In this document: piece by piece, positions 33,872 through 42,692 of the stretch | Layout of the letters: each line of letters opens with the position of its first letter | Numbering within the stretch: the first letter of the stretch is position 1 | From: Sporocytophaga myxococcoides DSM 11118 | GTDB taxonomy: Bacteria > Bacteroidota > Bacteroidia > Cytophagales > Cytophagaceae | Assembly (NCBI RefSeq): GCF_000426725.1 | Contig: NZ_AUFX01000011.1 | Span: 124,001-188,000, forward strand | Length of the DNA: 64,000 nucleotides | Direction: 5' to 3' | Notes under the pieces: generated by a model | Databases searched by the model: none | Told to the model about the DNA's origin: nothing | What the model saw: only the letters and a program-made list of their open reading frames with translations | Position numbers and translations under genes: made by a program

Positions 33872-35809
33872 TCAAAACAAATCTATTTGATTTATCAGTT
33901 TAAAATATAACTTAAAATTAGCTCCCTCTCCTTCAATACTCTCTACTTCTATTTTACCATTGGAATTTTCCATCATTCTTTTTACAATATAAAGACCTAC
34001 CCCTGTTCCCTCTACATGGTCATGGAATCTTTTAAACATAGTAAAAACCTTACCCAGGTGCACTTTGGGGATACCCAGACCATTATCTTTTACTGAAAGT
34101 AAAAGATAATTTTTATTTTTTTGGCCAGTTAAAACTATCACCGTTTTTTGATTTGGCTTTCTATATTTTAAAGCATTGCTTACGAGATTGATTATTATGC
34201 TTCTGAAATTTTTCCTCGAAAAAGAGAAACTAGCTTTAAGATCCCAATGAATTTCTATACTGGCTTCAGAAGCTTTGATAACATCTCTGTAAAGAAATCT
34301 GATTTCCTCCATCACCTCTTCTAGATATGTATAATCAATAACCTCCTCAATGTCATTTTGAACTTTGCTGATATCAGAGAGCTCCTGCAGAGTATTTTTA
34401 AATCGATCTATAGAGGTTGATACATATTTCATTATGGAATTAAACTCATCATTTTTTTTTACTTCATCACTTAAAGAAATTTTTAGAGAATTTATCAGTC
34501 CTTCAAGATTAAACACAGGTGCTCTTAGGTCGTGAGAAGCTGTATATATAAAGTTATCAAGGTCATTGTTAATTCTGACAAGATGTTCATTTTTAAGTGC
34601 CAGCATCTCTCTTGTTTTCACATGCTCTGTTGCATCACAGGCAAATACAAGGATTCCATTGATGTTCTTCATTTCATCGTACATTGCATAAAAGGAACAA
34701 TTGAAATAAAAAATTTCAGGTTCAAGACTGTAGTCTTTGGCAAAAGCATAAGGAATTTCTTTACCTACAAAGGATTTACCTGTTTTAAATATTTTATCTA
34801 AATGTCTTATTAATCCTTGTTCCAATACTTCTGGCAAAGCATCTTTTGCCGATTTTCCAAGGAGTTGTCTGTGGCCAAAAAATTTTTCAACAGCAGGATT
34901 AATAAATTCGAGCTTATGATCAGGACCTTTAAATGTACATATCATTGCGGGAATCAGATTAAACAAATTCTCAAGCATTTGCCTTTGAATTTCTGAAGAT
35001 ATAAACAATTGTTTTTCTTTAGCTTCGGACTTTTGTTTTTCAACTTCCGCCGCCTTTCTTTCATCTATATCAATGAGTGAACCAAACCAAGAGCTTACTC
35101 TTCCTGACTGGTCCACCATAGGCTCAGCCCGCATCAAAAACCACCTGTAGGTCCCGTCAAATCGCTGACAACGGATTTCATTTTCTAAAAAACTTCTATT
35201 TTTTATAGCTTCCCCCCATTTGATTTTTGCATGAAATCTATCCATAGGATGAATGCATTGAAAATATTCATCATCCGTTAATTCTGCGTTACCAAGCCCT
35301 GAATACGCTCTCCATTTTTCAGATACAAAAATTATCTCTCCTTCAGTATTTGCTTTCCAGGTAAAGGATGGAACGTAATTGGCAAGCTTACGCCAGTTCT
35401 CCTCACTTTCTCTTAACCTGCGTTTATTCAGCATCTTTTTAGTAACATCTTTTGCCTGCACATATATACCATAGATTTGGTTATCTGAAAGCTTTATGGG
35501 ATAATGAAGGAGATCAAAAAAGCGCTCCTCATTATTAATCTGTGCAGGCATTCCATTAGTACTGAATGCATTACCGGTTGTATATACATAGTCAAGAATT
35601 TCTATAAACCCCTGCTCTGCAAGTTCAGGAAAGACTTCTCTAAACGGATAACCTAGTAATTCCCTTTCCATCACCAAATTCTGATATGCGACATTAACAT
35701 ACTCATATATGTGATCTTTTCCCCTCAAGATAGAAATCATAGCAGAGTCTTGATGAAACACTCCAAATAAATGTTCAAGTGATAATTTAGGCTGAAGCTC
35801 TAAATACAT
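33872..35809 (-). CDS. PAS-domain sensor histidine kinase, paralogue B
   Basis: 645 residues with the same domain order as the downstream kinase: PAS, PAS_3 (RFDGTYRWFLMRAEPMVD), PAS, HisKA with the same FIYTASHDLRAPVFN box, and HATPase (DNGLGIPK, GTGVGLYIVKR). The two are alike along their whole length, pointing to tandem duplication. They are separated by about 290 non-coding bases, so each may have its own promoter. Confidence 0.92.
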   Translation of the reverse strand: MYLELQPKLSLEHLFGVFHQDSAMISILRGKDHIYEYVNVAYQNLVMERELLGYPFREVFPELAEQGFIEILDYVYTTGNAFSTNGMPAQINNEERFFDLLHYPIKLSDNQIYGIYVQAKDVTKKMLNKRRLRESEENWRKLANYVPSFTWKANTEGEIIFVSEKWRAYSGLGNAELTDDEYFQCIHPMDRFHAKIKWGEAIKNRSFLENEIRCQRFDGTYRWFLMRAEPMVDQSGRVSSWFGSLIDIDERKAAEVEKQKSEAKEKQLFISSEIQRQMLENLFNLIPAMICTFKGPDHKLEFINPAVEKFFGHRQLLGKSAKDALPEVLEQGLIRHLDKIFKTGKSFVGKEIPYAFAKDYSLEPEIFYFNCSFYAMYDEMKNINGILVFACDATEHVKTREMLALKNEHLVRINNDLDNFIYTASHDLRAPVFNLEGLINSLKISLSDEVKKNDEFNSIMKYVSTSIDRFKNTLQELSDISKVQNDIEEVIDYTYLEEVMEEIRFLYRDVIKASEASIEIHWDLKASFSFSRKNFRSIIINLVSNALKYRKPNQKTVIVLTGQKNKNYLLLSVKDNGLGIPKVHLGKVFTMFKRFHDHVEGTGVGLYIVKRMMENSNGKIEVESIEGEGANFKLYFKLINQIDLF

Positions 35810-36044
35810 TAAAATAAAAATTTAAAAGTTGACAGATAAATAACACTCATTGGTCGATGAAAAAACTAAAAACTGAATTATTAGTTAAAAAGTCAACCAA
35901 AATTTTACAAGTAGGAAGGCCTGAGGAGAGCTATAATGGCGGGTTCTGAACAATTAATTAATATTCAACCTATTAAAAAATATCTTGTTGTATTATTAAA
36001 TTAAAAAATTAATCAGGAGCTTTATAATAAAAACAGATAAACAT

Positions 36045-36071
36045 TAAATAAATAAATAAATAAATAAATAA
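36045..36071. repeat. TAAA tetranucleotide microsatellite
   Basis: Six consecutive TAAA units plus a partial seventh lie in the 456-base gap between kinase B and the DUF4494 gene. The rest of that gap is A+T-rich with no recognisable gene. Slippage here could alter spacing upstream of a gene, but it lies far from both starts. Confidence 0.8.
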
Positions 36072-36205
36072 TAAAAATGTCTTTTTAAACAAGACTATTC
36101 AGAATAGCCTGACACCGCAACCTTTGATCATCGTTCTACTTTTAATACGTTTATTCAGAAGGATATAAAATCAAATTTGAGGAAATGAAAAAAATCTAAT
36201 AAAAA

Positions 36206-36250
36206 AATCAGGAATAGATTAAGCTGAGTTGCTTATTTCCATTCCTGATT
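36206..36250 (-). terminator. terminator after the DUF4494 gene
   Basis: Arms AATCAGGAAT and ATTCCTGATT form a 10-bp stem with a 25-base loop that can itself fold (AAGC...GCTT). On the - strand it is followed by TTTTTTTATT. Confidence 0.75.
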
Positions 36251-36265
36251 AATAGTGTAATATGA

Positions 36266-36871
36266 TTACTCTGCAGCGGCTGATGCTTCTGTTTCTATTT
36301 CAGCACTTGCTTCTATTTCTTCACTTGCTTCTGTTTCAGCGCTTACTTCGATTTCAGAATTGGCTTCAATTTCTTCATTCGCTTCTGTTTCTGTCCTTGC
36401 TTCTGCTTCGGCCAACGCTTGTCCTAACGGTTTTAAGTTAGGTTCAGGCTCATGATATGGAAGAATTTCTACAATATTCGTAGTGATAATTTCAAGTATC
36501 TGATAATCTGAAGTAGAGTCTGAAAAAAGATCTTCTACACGGTCGTACGCTTCTCTTACATTATTTCCGTTTACCAGAATCATTTGTTTTAACTTCTTCT
36601 CCTTACCTGCTTTTTCATCAAGAGATGTGATAGCCACTTTACACTTATACCAGGTAAGTCCTTCCTCATTGATCACCAGTTCATGCACACGATATTTGCT
36701 TACAGTAAGCAGAACAAATTCTCTGAAGTTAGATCCTATTTCGTCATACACCCTCGCTTCAGCATCGGTGAAGCTTACTGCATCAATTAAATATACTTCA
36801 GTAACAGTAGTAAAACCTCCGTTCTGATCTTCTCTATTGTACTTGAATTTACACTCAAACCAGGTTGCCAT
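36266..36871 (-). CDS. DUF4494 protein with Glu/Ala-rich tail
   Basis: 201 residues. The first 150 match the DUF4494 family of Bacteroidota (WFECKFKYNREDQNGGFTTV, EVYLIDAVSFTDAEARVYDE, WYKCKVAITSLDEKAGKEKK). The final 50 are an acidic low-complexity repeat built from EIEASAE/ETEASEE units, encoded by a short imperfect tandem DNA repeat. The function of DUF4494 is unknown. The repeat tail is unusual and may vary in length between strains. Confidence 0.85.
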   Translation of the reverse strand: MATWFECKFKYNREDQNGGFTTVTEVYLIDAVSFTDAEARVYDEIGSNFREFVLLTVSKYRVHELVINEEGLTWYKCKVAITSLDEKAGKEKKLKQMILVNGNNVREAYDRVEDLFSDSTSDYQILEIITTNIVEILPYHEPEPNLKPLGQALAEAEARTETEANEEIEANSEIEVSAETEASEEIEASAEIETEASAAAE

Positions 36872-36982
36872 AATAACTAATGATTTTTAGATTTAGAGAA
36901 TAAAGTTAATCTTTCTCCAACTAAAAATCATCTGACATCAATAAAATTTTATCCACTCAGATTAACATGTAGATAAACAAAA

Positions 36983-37004
36983 AGAACTCCGTTCCTGGAG
37001 TTCT
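36983..37004 (-). terminator. terminator after the metallo-beta-lactamase-fold gene
   Basis: Arms AGAACTCC / GGAGTTCT around GTTCCT. On the - strand it is followed by TTTTTG. It lies 27 bases past the stop. Confidence 0.8.
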
Positions 37005-37030
37005 CGACAACATCAGTTCTGTTTTTCTGA

Positions 37031-37969
37031 TTATCTCTTCTTGGCAAAATAATATCCTAATCCTGCTCCTACAGCCAACAAAGAGAATACCGATGCTATT
37101 GTTTTTGCCGCTCTGAATGTATGTCCATTATTCGAAGCATGATTTTCAGATAATTCATTTTTAATATAAATGTCGTCTTCTTTTATTTTTTCTTTTTCAA
37201 AAACTTTGATAAGCGTATCTAATCCACTGCGCAGCGAGCCTTCTGAAACTGGCCTTCCCTGTCCCATTCCAGCCACCACAGGGTTCAACGACTGAATTTT
37301 CTTCAAAGAAGTGCATACTATTAATTTATTTATATTGTAATGAGCCGGAGGGCCTTGTATTTCCGGATCTTCCGATACCGCAATCGGTGGTATGCTGAGC
37401 TTTTGTTTTGAAGTAATGATATCTCCCGCAATCAAAATTTTATCTTTAGGTCTGAAAAAAGATACGTGACCAGGTGATATTCCTGGTGTATGAATGTATC
37501 TCCAGCCCTCCAGTGAAGGCACCCAGCTTTCAGGCAAAGGCATAATGTGATTACTAAAATTCAGAGTTTTACCGGAATACAATTGAAGCAGATAAGCCAT
37601 GGCAGCACTCCCGGCAACAGTTTCAGGAGGCGGAAAGTTCAAATCACCTGTTAAATAAGGAATTTCCAAAGGATGAGCAAAAACTTTTAAATCTGGCCAT
37701 TTTTTTAGTAGATCAGGAACCCCTCCAACATGATCGAAATGCCCATGCGTAAGAAGTAAAGCCTGAGGAGGGTTGTCTTTCCCAAACAATTTGGCGGCTT
37801 CTTTAATAATTTTCTTTCCGGAACCAGTTATTCCTGCATCAATGATAGTCCATGGGTTTCCTTCCCCTGGCTCTCCGATCAAATAAAAATTAACATTAAG
37901 ACTTTTGAAACCTCTCACGTCTTCAGCCAGCTCGTATCGGTTCCTCCTTCTCAACAGATCCAAAACCAT
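37031..37969 (-). CDS. metallo-beta-lactamase-fold hydrolase with C-terminal membrane anchor
   Basis: 312 residues. The metal-binding motif THGHFDHVGG lies near residues 75-84; later ligands include GISPGHVSFF and AGDIITSK. The last 30 residues form a hydrophobic helix with a basic end (VFSLLAVGAGLGYYFAKKR), suggesting a tail-anchored enzyme. There is no signal peptide. The family includes glyoxalase II-like and lactonase-like enzymes, and the substrate is not evident. Confidence 0.88.
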   Translation of the reverse strand: MVLDLLRRRNRYELAEDVRGFKSLNVNFYLIGEPGEGNPWTIIDAGITGSGKKIIKEAAKLFGKDNPPQALLLTHGHFDHVGGVPDLLKKWPDLKVFAHPLEIPYLTGDLNFPPPETVAGSAAMAYLLQLYSGKTLNFSNHIMPLPESWVPSLEGWRYIHTPGISPGHVSFFRPKDKILIAGDIITSKQKLSIPPIAVSEDPEIQGPPAHYNINKLIVCTSLKKIQSLNPVVAGMGQGRPVSEGSLRSGLDTLIKVFEKEKIKEDDIYIKNELSENHASNNGHTFRAAKTIASVFSLLAVGAGLGYYFAKKR

Positions 37970-38091
37970 TCTCGTCCTTATTTATACATAGAAAACAGTA
38001 AAGACAGGAGGTAAAGTTTATTCTATATACAGGGATATTAAAAGGAAAGGGGAACTTTAAACAATAGCTAAAGAAGAAAACTAAAAAAAAT

Positions 38092-38125
38092 AAAACCGGA
38101 AATTCTTGATTGATTTTCCGGTTTT
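38092..38125 (-). terminator. terminator of the kinase-receiver operon
   Basis: Arms AAAACCGGAAA and TTTCCGGTTTT (11 bp, perfect) around a 12-base loop, 10 bases beyond the receiver stop on the - strand, followed by a T-rich stretch. Confidence 0.85.
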
Positions 38126-38134
38126 GAATCTTGA

Positions 38135-38653
38135 TTAAAATTGTGGACCAACGTTGTCTGTAATATGTCCGGTTTGGTAAAGAGTAAAGGCGACTACCGT
38201 TACAATTCCAATGATGATTCCGAATACCAGGAGAAGTCTTTTATAAAACTTATTGTCTTTCTCCAGCTTGTGTTTTTTAAGGATATTTTTTACTACGTTG
38301 TCCGCTCTGTGAAAGGCACTTTCATTTTTAATAATATAATCAAAGGCTCCGTGTGTCAACGTGTCTATTGCTATTTCAATTTTGTCCTGAGCTGTAAACA
38401 TTACTACTTCAGCAGAAGGAAGTCTGTTTTTGATAGCTCTAAGAATCTCCATACCATTTTTGGCATTCTTATTTTCTGTACTTAAAGTATAATCCAGGAA
38501 AATGATTTCCGGATCTTTATCCAGGTTATTCAGACAATCTTCTCCGGTATTGAAAATATCAATTCTATAGTTATGATTTTTTAATAGATAATCCTTCAGA
38601 AGTTCACACTGCATTTTATCATCATCTACGATAAAAATATTCACATCTTTCAT
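38135..38653 (-). CDS. receiver-domain protein with C-terminal membrane anchor
   Basis: 172 residues. A full REC domain: IFIVDDDKMQCELL (acidic pocket), phospho-Asp in EIIFLDYTL, Thr in VVMFTAQD and Lys in YIIKNES. Instead of an output domain it ends with a transmembrane helix (LLLVFGIIIGIVTVVAFTLY) and a short outer tail. It lies 21 bases downstream of the hybrid kinase, so the kinase is its likely phosphodonor. A membrane-tethered receiver is unusual; it may act as a phosphate sink or local partner. Confidence 0.85.
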   Translation of the reverse strand: MKDVNIFIVDDDKMQCELLKDYLLKNHNYRIDIFNTGEDCLNNLDKDPEIIFLDYTLSTENKNAKNGMEILRAIKNRLPSAEVVMFTAQDKIEIAIDTLTHGAFDYIIKNESAFHRADNVVKNILKKHKLEKDNKFYKRLLLVFGIIIGIVTVVAFTLYQTGHITDNVGPQF

Positions 38654-38674
38654 AAAAGTAAATTTGAATAGTTT

Positions 38675-40885
38675 TTAATATAAAGTTTGTTTTTCTGTTT
38701 CCAGTTGTTGGTACGTTAAATACAAAATAGAATCGAATTTTGCAATTAGTTCTTGCATTATTTCCAGATCAATTTGCTCTACAGACTGATGTTCAATCTG
38801 TTGAACAATATCACTTCCTACCTTTATACCCATATATTTTACTCTTGGTTTCAGCGCATGGGCAATCAGACCAACTTCTTTCCAGTTGTTTTCAGCGGCT
38901 TTCTCTTTGAGCTTTTGCCAGTCTCCAGGAACGGAATCAAGAAACATATTGATGTATTTCAGCATCTGATCCTTATTGTTGGATGTCATGCCTCTGAGAA
39001 AACTGAGATCAGCCATGCCCTCACTCATCAGGCTGCCTGAAACTTCTTTGTTATCTTTGGTAAGTTCAATTACCTTCTCTTTATTAATTAATGTTGAAAT
39101 TTTAATCAATAAAATATCTGCATCAAAAGGCTTCGAAATAAAGTCTGTCATTCCGGAATCAAAACAACTGTCTATCTCTGGTTTGGTAGCGCTTGCTGTC
39201 ATCGCTATGACAGGAACATCCGAATACCCAAGAGCACTGTTCTTACGAATGTACTTCGTTGTTTCGTAACCATTCATTTCAGGCATTTGAACATCCATGA
39301 GGATTATATCATAGTGCTTGCTTTTATCTTTCAGCATTTCAATTGCAACTTTTCCGTTTGAAGCCACATCTATGGTAAGATTCTTTATCAAGGATTTCAA
39401 GGTATCAACTGCCACTACCTGATTAAACTCATTGTCTTCAACAAGGAGAATTTTTATACCATGAAGCTCCTGAACTCTTGTCTGAATTGGCTTTTCGTTT
39501 CTCTCCACTTTTTCAGTTCCGGCTTTATACCATATTCTGAAAGAAAAGGTAGTGCCTTCTCCAAGCTTGCTTTCCACAGTAATAGAGCCCCCTTGAAGTT
39601 CAACGATCTTCTTTGATATGCTAAGTCCGAGGCCAGTGCCACCAAACTTTCTTGACGTATCTCTTGCTGCCTGAGCAAAGTCTTCAAATATAGTAGCCAG
39701 CTTATTTTGCGGTATGCCGATACCGGTATCCTGAACGGAGAATTCAATTAACAAATCATTTCCTTTTTGTTCTATCAGCCTGCAGTACATATCTATGCTT
39801 CCTTTTTCTGTAAACTTGACAGAATTACCTACCAGATTTACCAATACCTGATTCAACTTGCCAGGATCACCTATTATCGTATCAGGAAGACTTTCATCTA
39901 TAATTGGTGTCAGTTTAATTTCTTTCTCATCAGTCTTTATTTTAAAAGTGTTATAAAGGCCGTAAAAAATATCAGAAAGGTTAAAGTTGATTTTTTCGAA
40001 TTCAATTTTCCCTGCATTGATTTTTGAAAAATCCAGAATTTCATTGATAATGACCATCAGGTTGTCAGACGACTGACGGATTGCTTTAAGATAGCTTTCT
40101 TGCTTGGGTGCGAGAGGAGTATTAAGAATCAGATTGGTCATCCCAATGATTGCATTCATTGGCGTCCTTATTTCATGACTCATATTGGCAAGAAATTGCT
40201 CTTCTCTTTTCTTCGCCTGTTCCGCTTTTACAATAAATCTGTTCAATACAATTTCTGTCCTTATCCTTTTTCCTATATCACTGTTAAGCAAGACCAGTAC
40301 CCAGGCCAGAAAAGACAGAGCGATCACATTTCCGATAATAATAAATATCAATGCATATCCAGACTTTGAATCGACTTCATCCGATTGCAGATCATATTTA
40401 TCTATTTCTTCTGTCTTTATCTTTACAATTAAGTTATGCAATTGAGCCAGCAAATCTCTGCTTGCTCCTGATTTAAGGACGGCTATTGCTTCTTTCTGCC
40501 CTTTCTCATTTTTCAAACGAATGGTATGCTCAGCAAGTTGAACCTTCCGGTTCATCAGATCATTCAATTCTTCAAGCCTTTTCTGATTCTTATAGTTTTC
40601 AGAAAATGATGCGATTTCTTCTGTAACAAGTAAGCGTGCCTGGTTATAAGACTCCAGATAAGTGCTGTCACCGCTTATGACATAACCTTGCTGACCGGTT
40701 TCAATGTCTCTGATGTAAAACTGAATATTTTCCAGTGACACCTGACTTTTCCGGGCTTTCACCTCATTTCTTCTTACATCACGAAAACTATGAAGGCTGT
40801 AATAGGAGAAAATTCCAGTTGCGTTAAGTACTATGAAGACAATACAGAACCCTAAACTTATATTCTTATTGAGATTCCATTTCAT
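38675..40885 (-). CDS. CHASE3 hybrid histidine kinase with receiver and Hpt domains
   Basis: 736 residues. A membrane helix at about 10-28 and another near 180-200 flank a CHASE3 sensor (IQFYIRDIETGQQGYVISGD). HisKA has FLANMSHEIRTPMNAIIG. The HATPase shows GSVKFTEKG, DTGIGIPQNK and GTGLGLSISKK. A receiver follows (ILLVEDNEFNQVV, phospho-Asp in ILMDVQMPEMNG), and then an Hpt domain with IAHALKPRVKYMG. All modules of a phosphorelay are in one chain. It is cotranscribed with the tethered receiver gene. Confidence 0.93.
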   Translation of the reverse strand: MKWNLNKNISLGFCIVFIVLNATGIFSYYSLHSFRDVRRNEVKARKSQVSLENIQFYIRDIETGQQGYVISGDSTYLESYNQARLLVTEEIASFSENYKNQKRLEELNDLMNRKVQLAEHTIRLKNEKGQKEAIAVLKSGASRDLLAQLHNLIVKIKTEEIDKYDLQSDEVDSKSGYALIFIIIGNVIALSFLAWVLVLLNSDIGKRIRTEIVLNRFIVKAEQAKKREEQFLANMSHEIRTPMNAIIGMTNLILNTPLAPKQESYLKAIRQSSDNLMVIINEILDFSKINAGKIEFEKINFNLSDIFYGLYNTFKIKTDEKEIKLTPIIDESLPDTIIGDPGKLNQVLVNLVGNSVKFTEKGSIDMYCRLIEQKGNDLLIEFSVQDTGIGIPQNKLATIFEDFAQAARDTSRKFGGTGLGLSISKKIVELQGGSITVESKLGEGTTFSFRIWYKAGTEKVERNEKPIQTRVQELHGIKILLVEDNEFNQVVAVDTLKSLIKNLTIDVASNGKVAIEMLKDKSKHYDIILMDVQMPEMNGYETTKYIRKNSALGYSDVPVIAMTASATKPEIDSCFDSGMTDFISKPFDADILLIKISTLINKEKVIELTKDNKEVSGSLMSEGMADLSFLRGMTSNNKDQMLKYINMFLDSVPGDWQKLKEKAAENNWKEVGLIAHALKPRVKYMGIKVGSDIVQQIEHQSVEQIDLEIMQELIAKFDSILYLTYQQLETEKQTLY

Positions 40886-41046
40886 ACAGAATGGGCAATT
40901 ATTTTTATGCTAAACTTTTAAATATAATTATTTTAATCGGGTGAGCAAAAAGGGAAAGGAAGAAACTTTTCTATATAAATAGTTGATTGATAATCAACTA
41001 ATGTCAAACACCTGCAAGTATAACATTTACACCATACCTATTAAAC

Positions 41047-41313
41047 TCAAGGGATAAGTTCAACTCGTTGCCCAACTTTTAACAAATTCAAATCTGAATT
41101 ATTTTTAAAATCGAAAGCAAATATATCGAAAGTAGGATTATCATTTTTATCAAGCGTCCTTGGTTGAGTCACAATTGGTTTGATTGGAAAACCTCCCAAA
41201 GTTGAATTTTCTGTCAACGAAAACTCAACTGGTCCACTCAAATATCTTGCTAAGACGAATTTATATTTCCTGTCCGAGTTGACGACATATATTATCTCAA
41301 AAAATATCTTCAT
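41047..41313 (-). CDS. small hypothetical beta-rich protein
   Basis: 88 residues, starting three bases after the stop of the VOC gene. It looks like a small beta-barrel (YVVNSDRKYKFVLARYLSG, DIFAFDFKNNSDLNLLKVGQ). No signal peptide or known family. Cotranscription with the VOC gene is nearly certain from the spacing. Confidence 0.6.
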   Translation of the reverse strand: MKIFFEIIYVVNSDRKYKFVLARYLSGPVEFSLTENSTLGGFPIKPIVTQPRTLDKNDNPTFDIFAFDFKNNSDLNLLKVGQRVELIP

Positions 41314-41315
41314 AA

Positions 41316-41669
41316 TTACCTACCAGTTAATTCTACAACTCTTCCATCCGGATCCTTTGCAATAGCAGAATATCCCCATTCATTATTGGCAGGTTCAGAT
41401 ATAATTTGAAAATTAGTATCTCTTAACTTCTTTATGACCTCGTCAAGATTATTTACAGAAAATCCAAGCCTGGTAGTGTTATCAGCGATCTCAATAGACT
41501 TAGGCAAAGGATAAATTTCCAGCACAAATTTTCCGATTGAACATGAAAAATGAATAGGCCCATTTCCATGTTTTTCTTCCTGAAAAAACAAGCCAAGAGT
41601 AGAATAAAAATCTATTAACAGCTGAAGCTGTCTGGTTTTCAGCACAAGTAAAGATATTTCAGGTTGCAT
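41316..41669 (-). CDS. VOC-family (glyoxalase-like) protein
   Basis: 117 residues containing the two beta-alpha-beta-beta-beta halves of the vicinal oxygen chelate fold. It starts ISLLVLKTRQLQLLIDFYST and ends YSAIAKDPDGRVVELTG, where the Glu is the usual last metal ligand. The usual first His ligand is absent, so metal binding is uncertain. Such proteins act in detoxification or resistance. Confidence 0.85.
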   Translation of the reverse strand: MQPEISLLVLKTRQLQLLIDFYSTLGLFFQEEKHGNGPIHFSCSIGKFVLEIYPLPKSIEIADNTTRLGFSVNNLDEVIKKLRDTNFQIISEPANNEWGYSAIAKDPDGRVVELTGR

Positions 41670-41726
41670 TGATGAATTTTAAAATATAGGAATGGATAAA
41701 TCGCCTTATTCATTATATATATTTTG

Positions 41727-41750
41727 ATCAAGCGGACGATTGAACCAGCA
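41727..41750. repeat. partial copy of the GGTTCAAGCG inverted-repeat element
   Basis: TCAAGCGGACGATTGAACCA matches the right arm of the element at 14980-15006 with a few changes. Only one arm is present, so this is a remnant. Confidence 0.55.
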
Positions 41751-41834
41751 TACTATGTCTTTTTTATAAAGATGTAAAAGCATTTGTCACTTAGCTTTTT
41801 TCCATCATATGAATCAGCTGAAACATATCCTTTT

Positions 41835-42161
41835 TCATTTCTTTTTTGCTTTTTCATTCAAGAGTGCCTCGAGTTTTCTTAATTTCTTTTTCCAGAAAAT
41901 GTCAAAGAACTCAATCCACTCCTGCACTTCAGCAAACCCCTCCTGATTAAGCACGCAATATCTTTCTCTGCCAATATCTTCAATCGAAATAAACCCGGCT
42001 GAATTCAATATTTTAATATGCTTAGATACAGCAGGCCTGCTCATCTCAAAATTTTCCGCAAGGGCATTGATAGATAAACTGTCTTTTGAAAGCAGTTGAA
42101 GTATATATCTTCTGCTGGGATCAGACAAAGCATAAAATGGATCTATGGCTTGCTGTTTCAT
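41835..42161 (-). CDS. ArsR-family winged-helix repressor
   Basis: 108 residues. ALSDPSRRYILQLLSKDSLS and the recognition helix region MSRPAVSKHIKILNSAGFIS are typical of ArsR regulators of the type paired with SRPBCC (AHSA1) proteins. There are no metal-binding cysteines in the usual ELCVCD position, so it probably does not sense metals. Its ATG overlaps the stop of the SRPBCC gene (ATGA). Confidence 0.92.
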   Translation of the reverse strand: MKQQAIDPFYALSDPSRRYILQLLSKDSLSINALAENFEMSRPAVSKHIKILNSAGFISIEDIGRERYCVLNQEGFAEVQEWIEFFDIFWKKKLRKLEALLNEKAKKK

Positions 42162-42595
42162 TTCTGATTTGAATCAATTAATAATGAAAACCTTTTCATC
42201 ACTTTTGCTTTCCAGCCGATATTCATAAAGAAATAAGCCAGATAATTTTTCATTCCTTTAAAACCTTTGTGCTCAAGAACCAAATCGGTTCCACCGTCTC
42301 TTGGTGTTAAGGTCCAGGTAACGACAGAGTCCAAGGTAATTTGTCCTTTGGAACCTCCCTTCCAGGAATAGGAAAGATTTGTATACGGTTTCACCTCTAA
42401 TACTTCACAATATACAATTCCGTCAAATTTGACCTTTACTTTTGGTTTGGTGGTAAACTGAAACTTATGACCAACCACTGGCTTAAAGTCGTTCTCCATT
42501 AACCATTGAGCAATTAACTCCGGGTCTGTAAGGAATTTCCATACTGTTTCCGGTGAATGATTAAAAAACCACTGATGCCTGATATCTTTTTGCAT
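42158..42595 (-). CDS. SRPBCC (AHSA1-like) domain protein
   Basis: 145 residues. IRHQWFFNHSPETVWKFLTD is the first strand and helix, and GGTDLVLEHKGFKG a later strand of the AHSA1-type helix-grip fold. It is the first gene of a two-gene unit with the ArsR regulator. The start codon lies three bases from a perfect inverted repeat, so the leader is very short. The ligand is unknown; these pairs often answer to small hydrophobic molecules. Confidence 0.9.
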   Translation of the reverse strand: MQKDIRHQWFFNHSPETVWKFLTDPELIAQWLMENDFKPVVGHKFQFTTKPKVKVKFDGIVYCEVLEVKPYTNLSYSWKGGSKGQITLDSVVTWTLTPRDGGTDLVLEHKGFKGMKNYLAYFFMNIGWKAKVMKRFSLLIDSNQK

Positions 42596-42598
42596 AAT

Positions 42599-42644
42599 AC
42601 GTAACCAATAAGTTACACAAATATATGTAACTTATTGGTTACGT
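42599..42644. promoter_or_regulatory. perfect 19-bp inverted repeat, likely ArsR operator
   Basis: Arms 42599-42617 and 42626-42644 begin ACGTAACCAATAAG and match perfectly around an 8-base A/T centre. It lies directly before the SRPBCC start codon. ArsR proteins bind such dyads over their own promoters, so autorepression is the likely reading. Confidence 0.75.
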
Positions 42645-42692
42645 AAAACAATATGCGATCAATTTTTAAAATTATTTATTCTAACTTGGTTA

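Noticed and set aside
36045-36071. Phase-variation switch made of TAAA repeats
   Set aside because: It lies some 240 bases from the nearest upstream start and downstream of the DUF4494 terminator, so a spacing effect is unlikely.
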